A stretch of 34,102 nucleotides of DNA from assembly GCA_027486495.1 (NCBI GenBank), contig JAIXOZ010000149.1, positions 1 through 34,102 of the forward strand, given 5' to 3'. Each line of letters starts with the position of its first letter. Position 1 is the stretch's first letter. The position numbers and the translations under genes are program-made. The stretch is from Comamonadaceae bacterium (GTDB taxonomy: Bacteria > Pseudomonadota > Gammaproteobacteria > Burkholderiales > Burkholderiaceae_C). Positions 8,621 through 16,353 of the stretch are shown piece by piece. The notes beneath the pieces were generated by a model that searched no databases, was not told where the DNA came from, and saw nothing but the letters and a program-made list of their open reading frames with translations.

Positions 8621-9934
8621 ATGGGAATGAGAGTCGCCGTCATTGGTGCAGGTGCGGCCGGCCTGTGCTCGGCCAAGTACCTGCTGGCCCGCAATGTGGA
8701 CACCGTGGTCTATGAGATTGGCAGTTGCATTGGTGGCCTCTGGGTATTTGGCAACGACAACGGCCTGTCTCCGGCGTACGACTCGCTGCACCTGAACTCC
8801 GAGGCCAGAGTCACGGCTTACAAGGACTTCCCGTTTCCAGAGGGTGGTCCACTGTATCCGGACCATCGGAAAGTTCGAGAGTACTTAGAAGCTTACGCAG
8901 AAAAATTCGGTGTCACCCCGCACATCCGCTTTGGTTCGCGCGTGACGGAGGTTGCGCCTGTGGGAGCGGGGCGCTGGCGCGTCACACTGGCAGATGGCAG
9001 CAGCTCGGATTTTGATGCCGTGGTGGTCGGTAGCGGCCACCAGGGTTTGCCAGCCCACCCAAGCTGGCGCGATGATTTCACTGGCGAATATTTGCATTCG
9101 CACAGCTACCGCGTACCCGAGCCCTTCAGAGGCAAACGGGTCTTGGTGGTCGGCATGGGCAACAGCGCGGTTGATATCGCGGCTGATATCTGTGTTGTCA
9201 CGAAGTCCACCACCATTTCGGCGCGTTCGCCGGTCCTGATGATGCCGCGCATGCTGTTTGGCGTGCCCACCTCACGCGTGCTGGGACGCCTGGAAAAGCC
9301 TTGGATGCCCTGGTCCGTGCGGCGCACCATTCGCGAGGCACTTACGCGCATCGTGCATGGTCGCATGGAGCAATGGGGCTTTGTCACACCCAAGCGTCGC
9401 ACCCACCCGACCAGCCACCCAAGCCTGATGTCGCATTTTGTTTGGGACCGCATCAAGGCCAAGCCTGGCATTGCATCGGTCAAGAAACAAGAAGTCACGT
9501 TTGTTGACGGCACGAGCAAGACCTACGACAGCGTCATTGTGGCGACTGGCTATCAGGTCGACCTGCCCTTTCTCGCACCTGAACTGAGGCCACTCAACGG
9601 ACGAAAGCTTGAACTGTTCCTGCGGGTTGTTCACCCTGCCCACACAGGCCTTTATTTCGTTGGCATGTTCAACGTGGCTGGCGGGGGCAATATCCGCATG
9701 ATGGACGACCAGGCCGATTGGGTGGCCATGCTCGTGACGGGAGAACTTGCGCCGCCAGACCAGGCCACCATCCGTGCCGGCATTGAAGAAGAACAGGCTT
9801 TCCTGCGCAAGCACTTCCCGGCCGCGCCGCGATATGCGCTGGAACTCGACCCCGTGTTCTACCGCAAGCATCTGCAGCGCGAGTTCCAGCGCGCACGCGG
9901 TGCTCGCAACAACCCACCAAGGAACCCGAAGTGA
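8621..9934 (+). CDS. Flavin-containing monooxygenase (FMO-like)
   Basis: A 437-residue NAD(P)H- and FAD-dependent monooxygenase. The FAD Rossmann motif GAGAAG (9-14) lies in VAVIGAGAAGLCSAKY, and the NADPH-binding motif GMGNSA is at 178-183. Between them, residues 153-163 (FTGEYLHSHSY) fit the FMO signature FxGxxxHxxxY rather than the Baeyer-Villiger variant ending in W. A C-terminal ATGY pattern is also present. Several FMO-type proteins nevertheless carry out Baeyer-Villiger insertion, so a ketone-to-ester step remains possible. ATGs at 8621 and 8627 are both usable. The stop overlaps the GTG start of the next gene. Confidence 0.9.
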   Translation: MGMRVAVIGAGAAGLCSAKYLLARNVDTVVYEIGSCIGGLWVFGNDNGLSPAYDSLHLNSEARVTAYKDFPFPEGGPLYPDHRKVREYLEAYAEKFGVTPHIRFGSRVTEVAPVGAGRWRVTLADGSSSDFDAVVVGSGHQGLPAHPSWRDDFTGEYLHSHSYRVPEPFRGKRVLVVGMGNSAVDIAADICVVTKSTTISARSPVLMMPRMLFGVPTSRVLGRLEKPWMPWSVRRTIREALTRIVHGRMEQWGFVTPKRRTHPTSHPSLMSHFVWDRIKAKPGIASVKKQEVTFVDGTSKTYDSVIVATGYQVDLPFLAPELRPLNGRKLELFLRVVHPAHTGLYFVGMFNVAGGGNIRMMDDQADWVAMLVTGELAPPDQATIRAGIEEEQAFLRKHFPAAPRYALELDPVFYRKHLQREFQRARGARNNPPRNPK

Positions 9935-11088
9935 CGCTCAGAGACAAGGCCTGCGTGACGGGCGTCGGCGAGACAAGCTACATGCGAGGCTCGACCCAGA
10001 CCGCATTCGAGCTGCAAATCGAAGCCTCATTGAAAGCAATTGCCGACGCCGGACTCGACCCCAAACAAATTGACGGAGTCATCCCCATCGGCATCGTCAG
10101 CGCGACGGCCGAGGACTTCATCGACAATTTCGGCATCCCGGACTTGCGCTTTTCGGCCATCGTCCCGCATGGCGGTGCCAGCCCGGTCATGGCCTTGCAG
10201 TGCGCGGCAGCCGCAGTTGCCGCAGGCGTGTGCAATCACGTGCTGATTGCCTTTGGCCGCAACGTCACCGGGGCCGCCGCGACCAAGGCGGGTGCGCGCA
10301 TCCACACGATGCCCCAGTTCCACTATGTCACCGAGTTTGAATACCCAATTGGCAACGCCGCACCGGCCCAGATTTATGCCCCCATGGCACAGCGGCACAT
10401 GGCACTGTACGGCACCAAGGTCTCGCACTTCGGCGAGGTGGCGGTGGCGCACCGGCAGCATGCGCTGCTCAACGACAACGCGGTGATGAAAAAGCCAATG
10501 ACGCTGGAAGATCACGCCAATTCCCGCATGATCGCCGACCCATTCCGGCTGTTCGACTGCAGCCTAGAAAGCGATGGCGGCGCGGCCTGCATCGTCAGCG
10601 CCGCTGAGCGCGCGGGCGACCTGAAACACCGGCGCGTGTTTATTTCAGGCACAGCAGCAGGACACCCAGACCAGCCTGGCGCGATCACCCAGCGGCCAGA
10701 CATGACGAGCTTGGGCATTGCCAAGGCCGCCCAGCGCGCCTTTCAGATGGCCAGTGTGAGCCATGCCGACATTGACGTTGCCGAGATTTACGACTGTTTC
10801 ACCTATGCGGTCATCCGCCAACTTGAAGATCTCGGGTTCTGCAAGAAAGGTGAAGGCGGGCCATTCGTCGAGGGTGGTCGTCTGAGGCTTGACGGAGCGC
10901 TGCCCACCAACACCCACGGCGGCCTGCTGTCGCAGGGACATGTCTGGGGCCTGAACCACATCGTCGAGCTTGTGCGTCAGCTGCGTGGCGATGCTGGCAG
11001 GGCCCAGGTCAAGGACGCCGAAATCGGTCTGGTCACAGGCTACGGCGACCTCGGTGACGGCGCTGTTGCCATCATGCGAAGGGGCTAA
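9931..11088 (+). CDS. Thiolase-fold protein of the SCP2/Ltp2 type, probable retro-aldolase subunit
   Basis: A 385-residue thiolase-fold protein starting at a GTG that overlaps the previous stop (GTGA), with AAGGA about 8 bp upstream. It resembles the lipid-transfer branch of thiolases, but where the nucleophilic Cys is expected the sequence reads HGGASPVMALQCAAAAVAAG, placing Gly82 at that position. NTHGG (327-331) is retained, and the C-terminal Cys region reads TGYGDLGDG, with Tyr371. Loss of the nucleophile together with conserved tyrosines (EIYDCFTY, 285-292) is the pattern of the Ltp2 aldolases, which cleave beta-hydroxyacyl-CoA with a DUF35 partner. The next gene encodes such a partner. 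A classical thiolase role is unlikely. Confidence 0.85.
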   Translation: MTLRDKACVTGVGETSYMRGSTQTAFELQIEASLKAIADAGLDPKQIDGVIPIGIVSATAEDFIDNFGIPDLRFSAIVPHGGASPVMALQCAAAAVAAGVCNHVLIAFGRNVTGAAATKAGARIHTMPQFHYVTEFEYPIGNAAPAQIYAPMAQRHMALYGTKVSHFGEVAVAHRQHALLNDNAVMKKPMTLEDHANSRMIADPFRLFDCSLESDGGAACIVSAAERAGDLKHRRVFISGTAAGHPDQPGAITQRPDMTSLGIAKAAQRAFQMASVSHADIDVAEIYDCFTYAVIRQLEDLGFCKKGEGGPFVEGGRLRLDGALPTNTHGGLLSQGHVWGLNHIVELVRQLRGDAGRAQVKDAEIGLVTGYGDLGDGAVAIMRRG

Positions 11089-11091
11089 TCA

Positions 11092-11526
11092 ATGACACAC
11101 ACCACGAATCCCGCCCAGCCCGACACACCAGCAAGGCCGTCACCCAAGATCACACCGCTCTCAGCCCCTTACTGGGAAGCTGCCGCGCAAGGCCGCCTGC
11201 TGCTACAACAGTGCGCCAGCTGCGGCAAATTTCGCCACTACCCCCGAATGCTGTGTGACGCTTGCTACTCAGCCCAAACGGACTGGTTACAGGTCAGTGG
11301 CCGTGGCAAGGTCCACAGTTGGACTGTCTGTCACCACGCATTTCATCCGTCCTTCGTTGCGGATCTGCCTTACACCTTGGTCACCGTTGACCTTGAAGAA
11401 GGCGTGCGGGCGCTGGGCCGGTGGCGCGGCGCAGGTCTTGCCATTGGCGATGCTGTCGTCGCCCAATTCGAACAGCGCAGCGAAGGGCCTGAGCTGTTCT
11501 TCACTGCCGCACCAAGCACCGCGTGA
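11092..11526 (+). CDS. DUF35 OB-fold protein with zinc ribbon, partner of the thiolase-like protein
   Basis: A 144-residue protein with a rubredoxin-like zinc ribbon, CASC then CDAC (Cys41, 44, 55, 58), followed by an OB-fold (from about residue 65: WLQVSGRGKVHSWTVCHHAFHP to the C-terminus). This is the standard DUF35 layout. DUF35 proteins bind acyl-CoA and form complexes with thiolase-fold aldolases, as ChsH2 does with Ltp2 in steroid side-chain breakdown. The gene begins 3 bp after the thiolase-like gene, as expected for subunits made together. The last bases of its stop are shared with the next start (TGATG). Confidence 0.92.
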   Translation: MTHTTNPAQPDTPARPSPKITPLSAPYWEAAAQGRLLLQQCASCGKFRHYPRMLCDACYSAQTDWLQVSGRGKVHSWTVCHHAFHPSFVADLPYTLVTVDLEEGVRALGRWRGAGLAIGDAVVAQFEQRSEGPELFFTAAPSTA

Positions 11527-12608
11527 TGAAAGCAACAGCCATGTCGCGCACGCAAGCTGATGTTCATGCTGTTGACATCGATGACCCGGTGGCGCAAGTC
11601 GCCGACGGCATGCGCAGCCTGATCGCAGCAGCCATCCCCTCGGCACGCGAGATTGTGCTGAAAGATCTGGTGCGAAGCGCAGGCGGTCTTTCACGCGAAA
11701 ACTGGTCTTTTGACGCAAGCTGGACCGACGACTCAGGTGTTCACACATTCCCTCTGATGCTCATGCGCGACGCCGCTGGCACGCTGCTGAACACGGAGCG
11801 CCAGCGCGAGTTTTCCGTACTCAAGGCGCTGGCCAACACCGATGTGCCTGCACCCCAGGTTTTCTGGATCGACAAGCCTGGTCGCTGGCTGGGCTCACCC
11901 TCCATCGTGATGACACGCATGCCTGGACAATGCGACTACATGGTCTTGAACAATTCGAGTCCGCTAGACGTGCGCCTGACACTGGCGCGAGCCTTTACCG
12001 GCCTGATGGCCAAGCTGCACGCTGTTGACTGGCAAATGCAGGGTCTCGACAGCAGCCTAGGACTGCCTGAAGGCAAGCCCTCCCTGCACGAGCTGGCTCA
12101 CTGGGAGGCTGAGTACCAAAAGGCGCAACTCGAGCCACACCCCGAACTCGAATACATTCTGGCTTGGCTTAAGCGCCGAGCCCCAGAGGCCGAATCCATC
12201 GTGCTGGTGCATGGTGACTTCAAGCCGGGCAATGCGCTGGTGGAGGGCAAGCGCATCACCGCCAAGTTGGATTGGGAGACGGCGCACTTGGGTGACCCGC
12301 TGGAGGACCTGGGCTGGGTGACCAACCCGGTGCGCAAGCGTGAGCACCAGATCGCAGGCCATTGGGAGCGGCAAGAAATTGTTGCGGCCTACCGCGATCT
12401 GACCGGTCGAACTGTGCGCGAGGCAGACCTGCTGTGGTGGAACGTGTTCTCTTGTTGGAAATTGTCGGTTATTCAGCTAACGGCTGTGGCCGAGTTTGTG
12501 GCCGGCCGCTACAACCGGGTGTTCCAGACCCCGTCGTGGTTGTACCGCCCAATGTTCCAAATGATGGAAACTGCACAGGCAGCAGATAAAGCAGGGAGCC
12601 CACCATGA
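11526..12608 (+). CDS. Phosphotransferase family protein (APH/ACAD10-type kinase)
   Basis: A 360-residue kinase of the aminoglycoside-phosphotransferase fold. The catalytic loop HGDFKPGN (229-236) and the metal-binding DWE (249-251), followed by DPLEDLGW, are intact. The N-lobe includes PLMLMRDAAG and a Glu-rich stretch after it. Homologues next to acyl-CoA dehydrogenases, such as LvaA of Pseudomonas putida or the kinase domain of ACAD10/11, phosphorylate 4-hydroxyacyl-CoA. Antibiotic resistance is not suggested. The ATG at 11526 overlaps the previous stop; a GTG at 11523 and an ATG at 11541 are alternatives. The stop overlaps the next small gene, which matches the kinase-plus-small-protein pairing seen in lva operons. 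Confidence 0.88.
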   Translation: MKATAMSRTQADVHAVDIDDPVAQVADGMRSLIAAAIPSAREIVLKDLVRSAGGLSRENWSFDASWTDDSGVHTFPLMLMRDAAGTLLNTERQREFSVLKALANTDVPAPQVFWIDKPGRWLGSPSIVMTRMPGQCDYMVLNNSSPLDVRLTLARAFTGLMAKLHAVDWQMQGLDSSLGLPEGKPSLHELAHWEAEYQKAQLEPHPELEYILAWLKRRAPEAESIVLVHGDFKPGNALVEGKRITAKLDWETAHLGDPLEDLGWVTNPVRKREHQIAGHWERQEIVAAYRDLTGRTVREADLLWWNVFSCWKLSVIQLTAVAEFVAGRYNRVFQTPSWLYRPMFQMMETAQAADKAGSPP

Positions 12609-13066
12609 GGCCAAGCATAGAAGAGCAATTGCAGGGCACCTGCCGAGTCCTTGAAACCGTCGTGGCACCATGCGTCAACGACCCGATGGCCCGCACCATG
12701 CTGGATGGGCTCATCGCCAACCTGCGCATGCTCACCGTTGCCTTGCCCGCTGTGCCGGCCTTCCTGCGCCAAGACAACGCATGCACCGTGCAACTGCTGT
12801 CGGCGCTGGCCAGTTCGTTGCCAGCCGAACTCACAGCCCGCTTGTCCGACACCCTGAACAAACCTGAGCCAGACCCTGCCGATGTGGCGGCCCTCGGCGC
12901 ACGCAACCAGAGCCTGCGCGAGCTTCTTGCACAGGCCGTTTGCGCCGAGCGCCTCACAGACGACCAACACCGTACCATCGTGAAGCACATGGGCGAGCGC
13001 GCGTCTCGCGTGCCCATGCGTTACGTGGCAACAACGCCCAGCCCGCCCTCTACCGCGAAAACCTGA
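12605..13066 (+). CDS. Small helical protein paired with the kinase (DUF6285/LvaB-like candidate)
   Basis: A 153-residue soluble protein predicted to be almost entirely helical, with no signal peptide or membrane segment. It begins MRPSIEEQLQGTCRVLETVV and has a second helical region (ADVAALGARNQSLRELLAQAV). I recognise no catalytic motif. Its start overlaps the kinase stop by 4 bp. In the levulinate operon a small protein (LvaB) follows the kinase LvaA and assists it, and DUF6285 proteins commonly sit beside such kinases; this protein is similar in size, helicity and position. The family assignment is from context and faint resemblance only. Confidence 0.7.
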   Translation: MRPSIEEQLQGTCRVLETVVAPCVNDPMARTMLDGLIANLRMLTVALPAVPAFLRQDNACTVQLLSALASSLPAELTARLSDTLNKPEPDPADVAALGARNQSLRELLAQAVCAERLTDDQHRTIVKHMGERASRVPMRYVATTPSPPSTAKT

Positions 13067-13069
13067 ACC

Positions 13070-14215
13070 ATGCTCACTCCTCTTGACGACACGCTTTGCC
13101 ACCAGCTGCCGACCACCTTCGACCATGTCTGGACCAGTGATCCGCGCTGGTTCGACCGTTACTGGTTTGCAATTTATTCGCAGGATGGCAGCGTCGCCAT
13201 ACAAATCACCATGGGTGCCTACCGCAACATGAATGTGCTGGACGGCGGGGCTGTGATGGTGGTCGACAACAAACAATACAACGTGCGGGTCTCCCGTTCC
13301 CTGGGCAGCAGAGTCGAGACCGACTGCGGCCCACTGCGGGTGCGCCCCATCGAACCGCTCAAATCGTTCGAGATCAGCATTGCCCCCGGCGAGCACGCGC
13401 TGCACGGTGAACTGCGCTGGGAATGCGTCGAACCTGCGCACGAAGAGCACCCGCACTACACGCGTCTCCAATCCCGCACCGTGGAGGACTACCGCCGCTT
13501 CGACCAGATCGGCGTGGCCAGCGGCTGGCTGGAGGCAGGCGGCCGCCGCATCGAGATCGAACGCTGGTGGGCCTGTCGCGACCATTCCTGGGGCGTGCGC
13601 CGTGGCATGGGCGTGCCGGAGCCCGTCACGGGGCCCAAGGTGACGCTGGCCGAGAAAGGGCACGTGATGTCCTTCTTGTTTTTTTCCACTGACACCATGA
13701 GCGGTTCACTGCTGTTTTCCGGCCGCGGCGACGACACTCCTTACACCACCGGCGTCGTCACGGACCGCCGCACACAAGAGCGGTACCACGCCACAAAGAT
13801 CGAGCTCAGCGTCGATCTGTATGAAGGGACGCGGCGCTTCAGTCAGGCCAGCGTCGACGTCACCCTGGAGGATGGCCGTCGCTTGCACATCGCCGTCCAG
13901 GCGCGTGGCTCGTCGATCGCCATGCAAGGCCTGGGCTACAGCGGCGGCTACAACGACGGAAAAGGTCTGGGCGCTTGGCGTGCGGAGAACCATTTGGAGA
14001 CGGACGTCTGGGATGTCTCGCATCCGTCAAAAGTCGTCTACCCCGATGGCACCCAGAAGGAACACTGGCACCGGATTCAGCCGGTAGGACTTAGCGCCAA
14101 TCTCAACGGTGAGACCAGCACAGGAATGGGCAGCATGACGCTCACCATCGCCGGCAAGCTGCCGCAACACCTGCAACTGCAGTCGAAACAAGCTGGCGTT
14201 AACAAGCAGGCATGA
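13070..14215 (+). CDS. Lipocalin/AttH-like protein of unknown function (DUF7064/7065-like)
   Basis: A 381-residue protein rich in alternating beta-strand sequence, without signal peptide. The central motif CRDHSWGVRRGMG (about residues 168-180) is the clearest landmark and recalls the DHSWG pattern of DUF7065/DUF7064 and AttH/CrtC-type lipocalin-like proteins. Such proteins occur in catabolic clusters for steroids and terpenoids and may bind hydrophobic ligands or hydrate double bonds, but no reaction has been established for this type as far as I know. It starts 3 bp after the helical protein gene and overlaps the CoA-transferase gene by 4 bp, so it belongs to the operon. Confidence 0.75.
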   Translation: MLTPLDDTLCHQLPTTFDHVWTSDPRWFDRYWFAIYSQDGSVAIQITMGAYRNMNVLDGGAVMVVDNKQYNVRVSRSLGSRVETDCGPLRVRPIEPLKSFEISIAPGEHALHGELRWECVEPAHEEHPHYTRLQSRTVEDYRRFDQIGVASGWLEAGGRRIEIERWWACRDHSWGVRRGMGVPEPVTGPKVTLAEKGHVMSFLFFSTDTMSGSLLFSGRGDDTPYTTGVVTDRRTQERYHATKIELSVDLYEGTRRFSQASVDVTLEDGRRLHIAVQARGSSIAMQGLGYSGGYNDGKGLGAWRAENHLETDVWDVSHPSKVVYPDGTQKEHWHRIQPVGLSANLNGETSTGMGSMTLTIAGKLPQHLQLQSKQAGVNKQA

Positions 14216-15432
14216 CCGACATGACCTCCTCCGTGCTCGCTGACTGCCTTCGTCCCGGTGACCGCGTCGTCATCGGTCAGGCCTGCGGCGAACCCGTCGG
14301 CCTGGTCTCGGACCTTTTCGCACAAGCGACGCGGCTGGGCCATATTGACGCGTTCTGCGGTTACTCGCTCAACCCGGCTTGGGAGGATCCTCTGCCGGAC
14401 GCCCTGCGCGTGACGACCTATTGCGGTCTGGGCACGATGGGCAAGCTGCTCGCGCGCCAAGGTGCCAGGCTCATCCCATCGTCACTCTCACAATTGTCTG
14501 CCCAACTGCGCTCGCGCAAGCTTGCAGCCGACGTTGTGCTGCTGCAGGTGGCGCCGGCCGATGCCGAGGGCTACCACAGCCTGGGCTGTGCAGTCGACTA
14601 CGCTTGGGATGCAGTGCAGGTTGCGCGCCAAGTGGTGGTCGAGGTCAACCTCAACATGCCGGTGACGCGCGGTGCCCCCCGCTTGCATCGCAGCCAGATA
14701 CTGGTGGCACGGCAGGGCGATGCACCCCTGCTCGAATCGCTGGTCGAGGAACCCAACGCCTTGCAGCGGCAATTGGCCCGCAACGTGGCCAGTCTGGTGC
14801 CGGACGGTGCCACGCTGCAGTTGGGCATTGGCAGCCTCGCCGCTGCGATCGCTGGCGAGCTTCAAACGCGGCGTGGGCTGAAAGTGCGTTCTGGCATGGT
14901 GGGCGATTGGTTCCTGGGCTTGGTCGCCAGCGGCGCAATTGACACCACGATGCCAGACGCCTGCATGGGGTCGTTGGCTGTGGGAAGTCGGCACCTTTAC
15001 CAGACACTGTCGCGCAAGGGGCCCCTCGGGTTCGCGCAGCCGGCCCAACTCGCCTTACCGGTGACGGGATCGCCGTTCATGGCCATCAATTCGGCGATTG
15101 AAGTGGACCTTGCAGGACAGGTCAACGCCGAGTGGTTGGGCGAGCGCTACGTCGGCACTGTTGGCGGCCAGACCGACTACTTTCGTGCAGCACGAGCCTC
15201 AGCTGGCGGACTTGCGATTTTGGCGCTGACATCCAGCACAGCGCGCGGTAAGAGCCGGATTGTCCCGCACTGCAACCGCGTCACCTCGACTTATTGCGAC
15301 GTTGATGTGATTGTGACGGAGCATGGCGTGGCAGACATCCGTGCCACCACTCTTCAGGAACGTTGCGAGCTGATTGCCGCCATTGCGTCGCCTGACCATC
15401 GAGACCCGCTCTTGCAGTCAGGACGATCCTGA
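14212..15432 (+). CDS. Acetyl-CoA hydrolase/CoA-transferase family protein
   Basis: A 406-residue protein of the acetyl-CoA hydrolase/4-hydroxybutyrate CoA-transferase family. Landmarks are GATLQLGIGSLAAAIAG (199-215), AINSAIEVDLAGQVNAEW (291-308) and the C-terminal signature HGVADIRATTLQERCELI. In 4-hydroxybutyrate and butyrate CoA-transferases the catalytic Glu sits in an HTEM-like motif. The aligned position here reads RSGM (227-230), so the usual nucleophile appears to be Gly229. The protein may belong to a subfamily with another mechanism. It is the last gene of the plus-strand operon. No strong terminator hairpin is seen between 15433 and 15576. Confidence 0.88.
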   Translation: MTDMTSSVLADCLRPGDRVVIGQACGEPVGLVSDLFAQATRLGHIDAFCGYSLNPAWEDPLPDALRVTTYCGLGTMGKLLARQGARLIPSSLSQLSAQLRSRKLAADVVLLQVAPADAEGYHSLGCAVDYAWDAVQVARQVVVEVNLNMPVTRGAPRLHRSQILVARQGDAPLLESLVEEPNALQRQLARNVASLVPDGATLQLGIGSLAAAIAGELQTRRGLKVRSGMVGDWFLGLVASGAIDTTMPDACMGSLAVGSRHLYQTLSRKGPLGFAQPAQLALPVTGSPFMAINSAIEVDLAGQVNAEWLGERYVGTVGGQTDYFRAARASAGGLAILALTSSTARGKSRIVPHCNRVTSTYCDVDVIVTEHGVADIRATTLQERCELIAAIASPDHRDPLLQSGRS

Positions 15433-15576
15433 GTCTGGCCTGTCGATCAGGGTCTAACAAATTGGCGGGGTGTAATTCTCCTCACCACAAACTGCCTAAG
15501 TTTTTGTAGAACAAGCAAATCGAACGAAATTGAAGAAGATGACAAAGAGGCCGCACGCCCTGAGCGCGCGTACGAC

Positions 15577-16341
15577 TCACTGGCCGCGCCACTGGGGCGG
15601 CCGGCGCTGCGCAAACGCCGCCGCACCCTCGCGGGCGTCTTGGCTGGCCAGCACGGGTGCGGTGATGGGCTCTTGGCGTTCAAACATCTGGTGTATCGGC
15701 CAGTCTCGCTGCTCCACAATGACACGCTTGCTCGCGGCCACCGACATGGGCGCATTGACCATGATGCGCCGCGCCAGTTGGCGCGCTTCATGGAGCGCCT
15801 CTCCGGGTTCCACCACCGCATTGAACAGGCCGTAAGCGGCCAGCCGCTCGGCGCCGTAAAAGTCGCCGGTCAATGCCATCTCCATGGCGATGCGCTGGGG
15901 CAACAGGCGGGGCAGCCGCATCAGGCCGCCGGCAGCGGCAGCCAGGCCGCGCTTGGCTTCAGGCAGGCCAAACTGTGCATTGCGCGCCACCACCGCCAAG
16001 TCGCAGCACAGCATGGACTCAAAGCCCCCGGCCAGGCAGTAGCCCTCCACGGCGGCAATCAAAGGTTTGACAGGCGGCGTACGCGCCAAGCCCAAAATGC
16101 CGCGACCTTCCACACGCGTGACCTCACCACGCAAAAAAGCCTTGAGGTCCATGCCCGCACAAAAGTGACCGCCTGCCCCGGTCAAAATGCCGACGCGCAG
16201 GGCAGGGTTACGGTCCATCTCATCAATCGCCGCGCACACCGCGTAAGAGACAGCGCGGTTCACCGCGTTGCGCTGCTCAGGGCGGTTGATGGTGACGATC
16301 ACCAAGCCATCGTCGTGTTCGACCAGCACTTCATCGGTCAT
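15577..16341 (-). CDS. Enoyl-CoA hydratase/isomerase (crotonase family)
   Basis: A 254-residue crotonase-fold enzyme. The oxyanion-hole motif GGHFCAGMDLKAF (57-69) is present. Both glutamates used for water addition in rat enoyl-CoA hydratase have counterparts: Glu108 in AGGFESMLCCDL and Glu128 in FGLPEAKRG. Hydration of a 2-enoyl-CoA is therefore the best guess, which fits the acyl-CoA dehydrogenase in the convergent operon. It is the last gene of the minus-strand operon, 12 bp after the flavoprotein gene. Confidence 0.93.
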   Translation of the reverse strand: MTDEVLVEHDDGLVIVTINRPEQRNAVNRAVSYAVCAAIDEMDRNPALRVGILTGAGGHFCAGMDLKAFLRGEVTRVEGRGILGLARTPPVKPLIAAVEGYCLAGGFESMLCCDLAVVARNAQFGLPEAKRGLAAAAGGLMRLPRLLPQRIAMEMALTGDFYGAERLAAYGLFNAVVEPGEALHEARQLARRIMVNAPMSVAASKRVIVEQRDWPIHQMFERQEPITAPVLASQDAREGAAAFAQRRPPQWRGQ

Positions 16342-16353
16342 GGGCTGCTCTTT

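Noticed and set aside
11526..12608. Antibiotic-resistance phosphotransferase
   Set aside because: The fold is shared, but the operon context and the neighbouring small protein point to an acyl-CoA kinase role.
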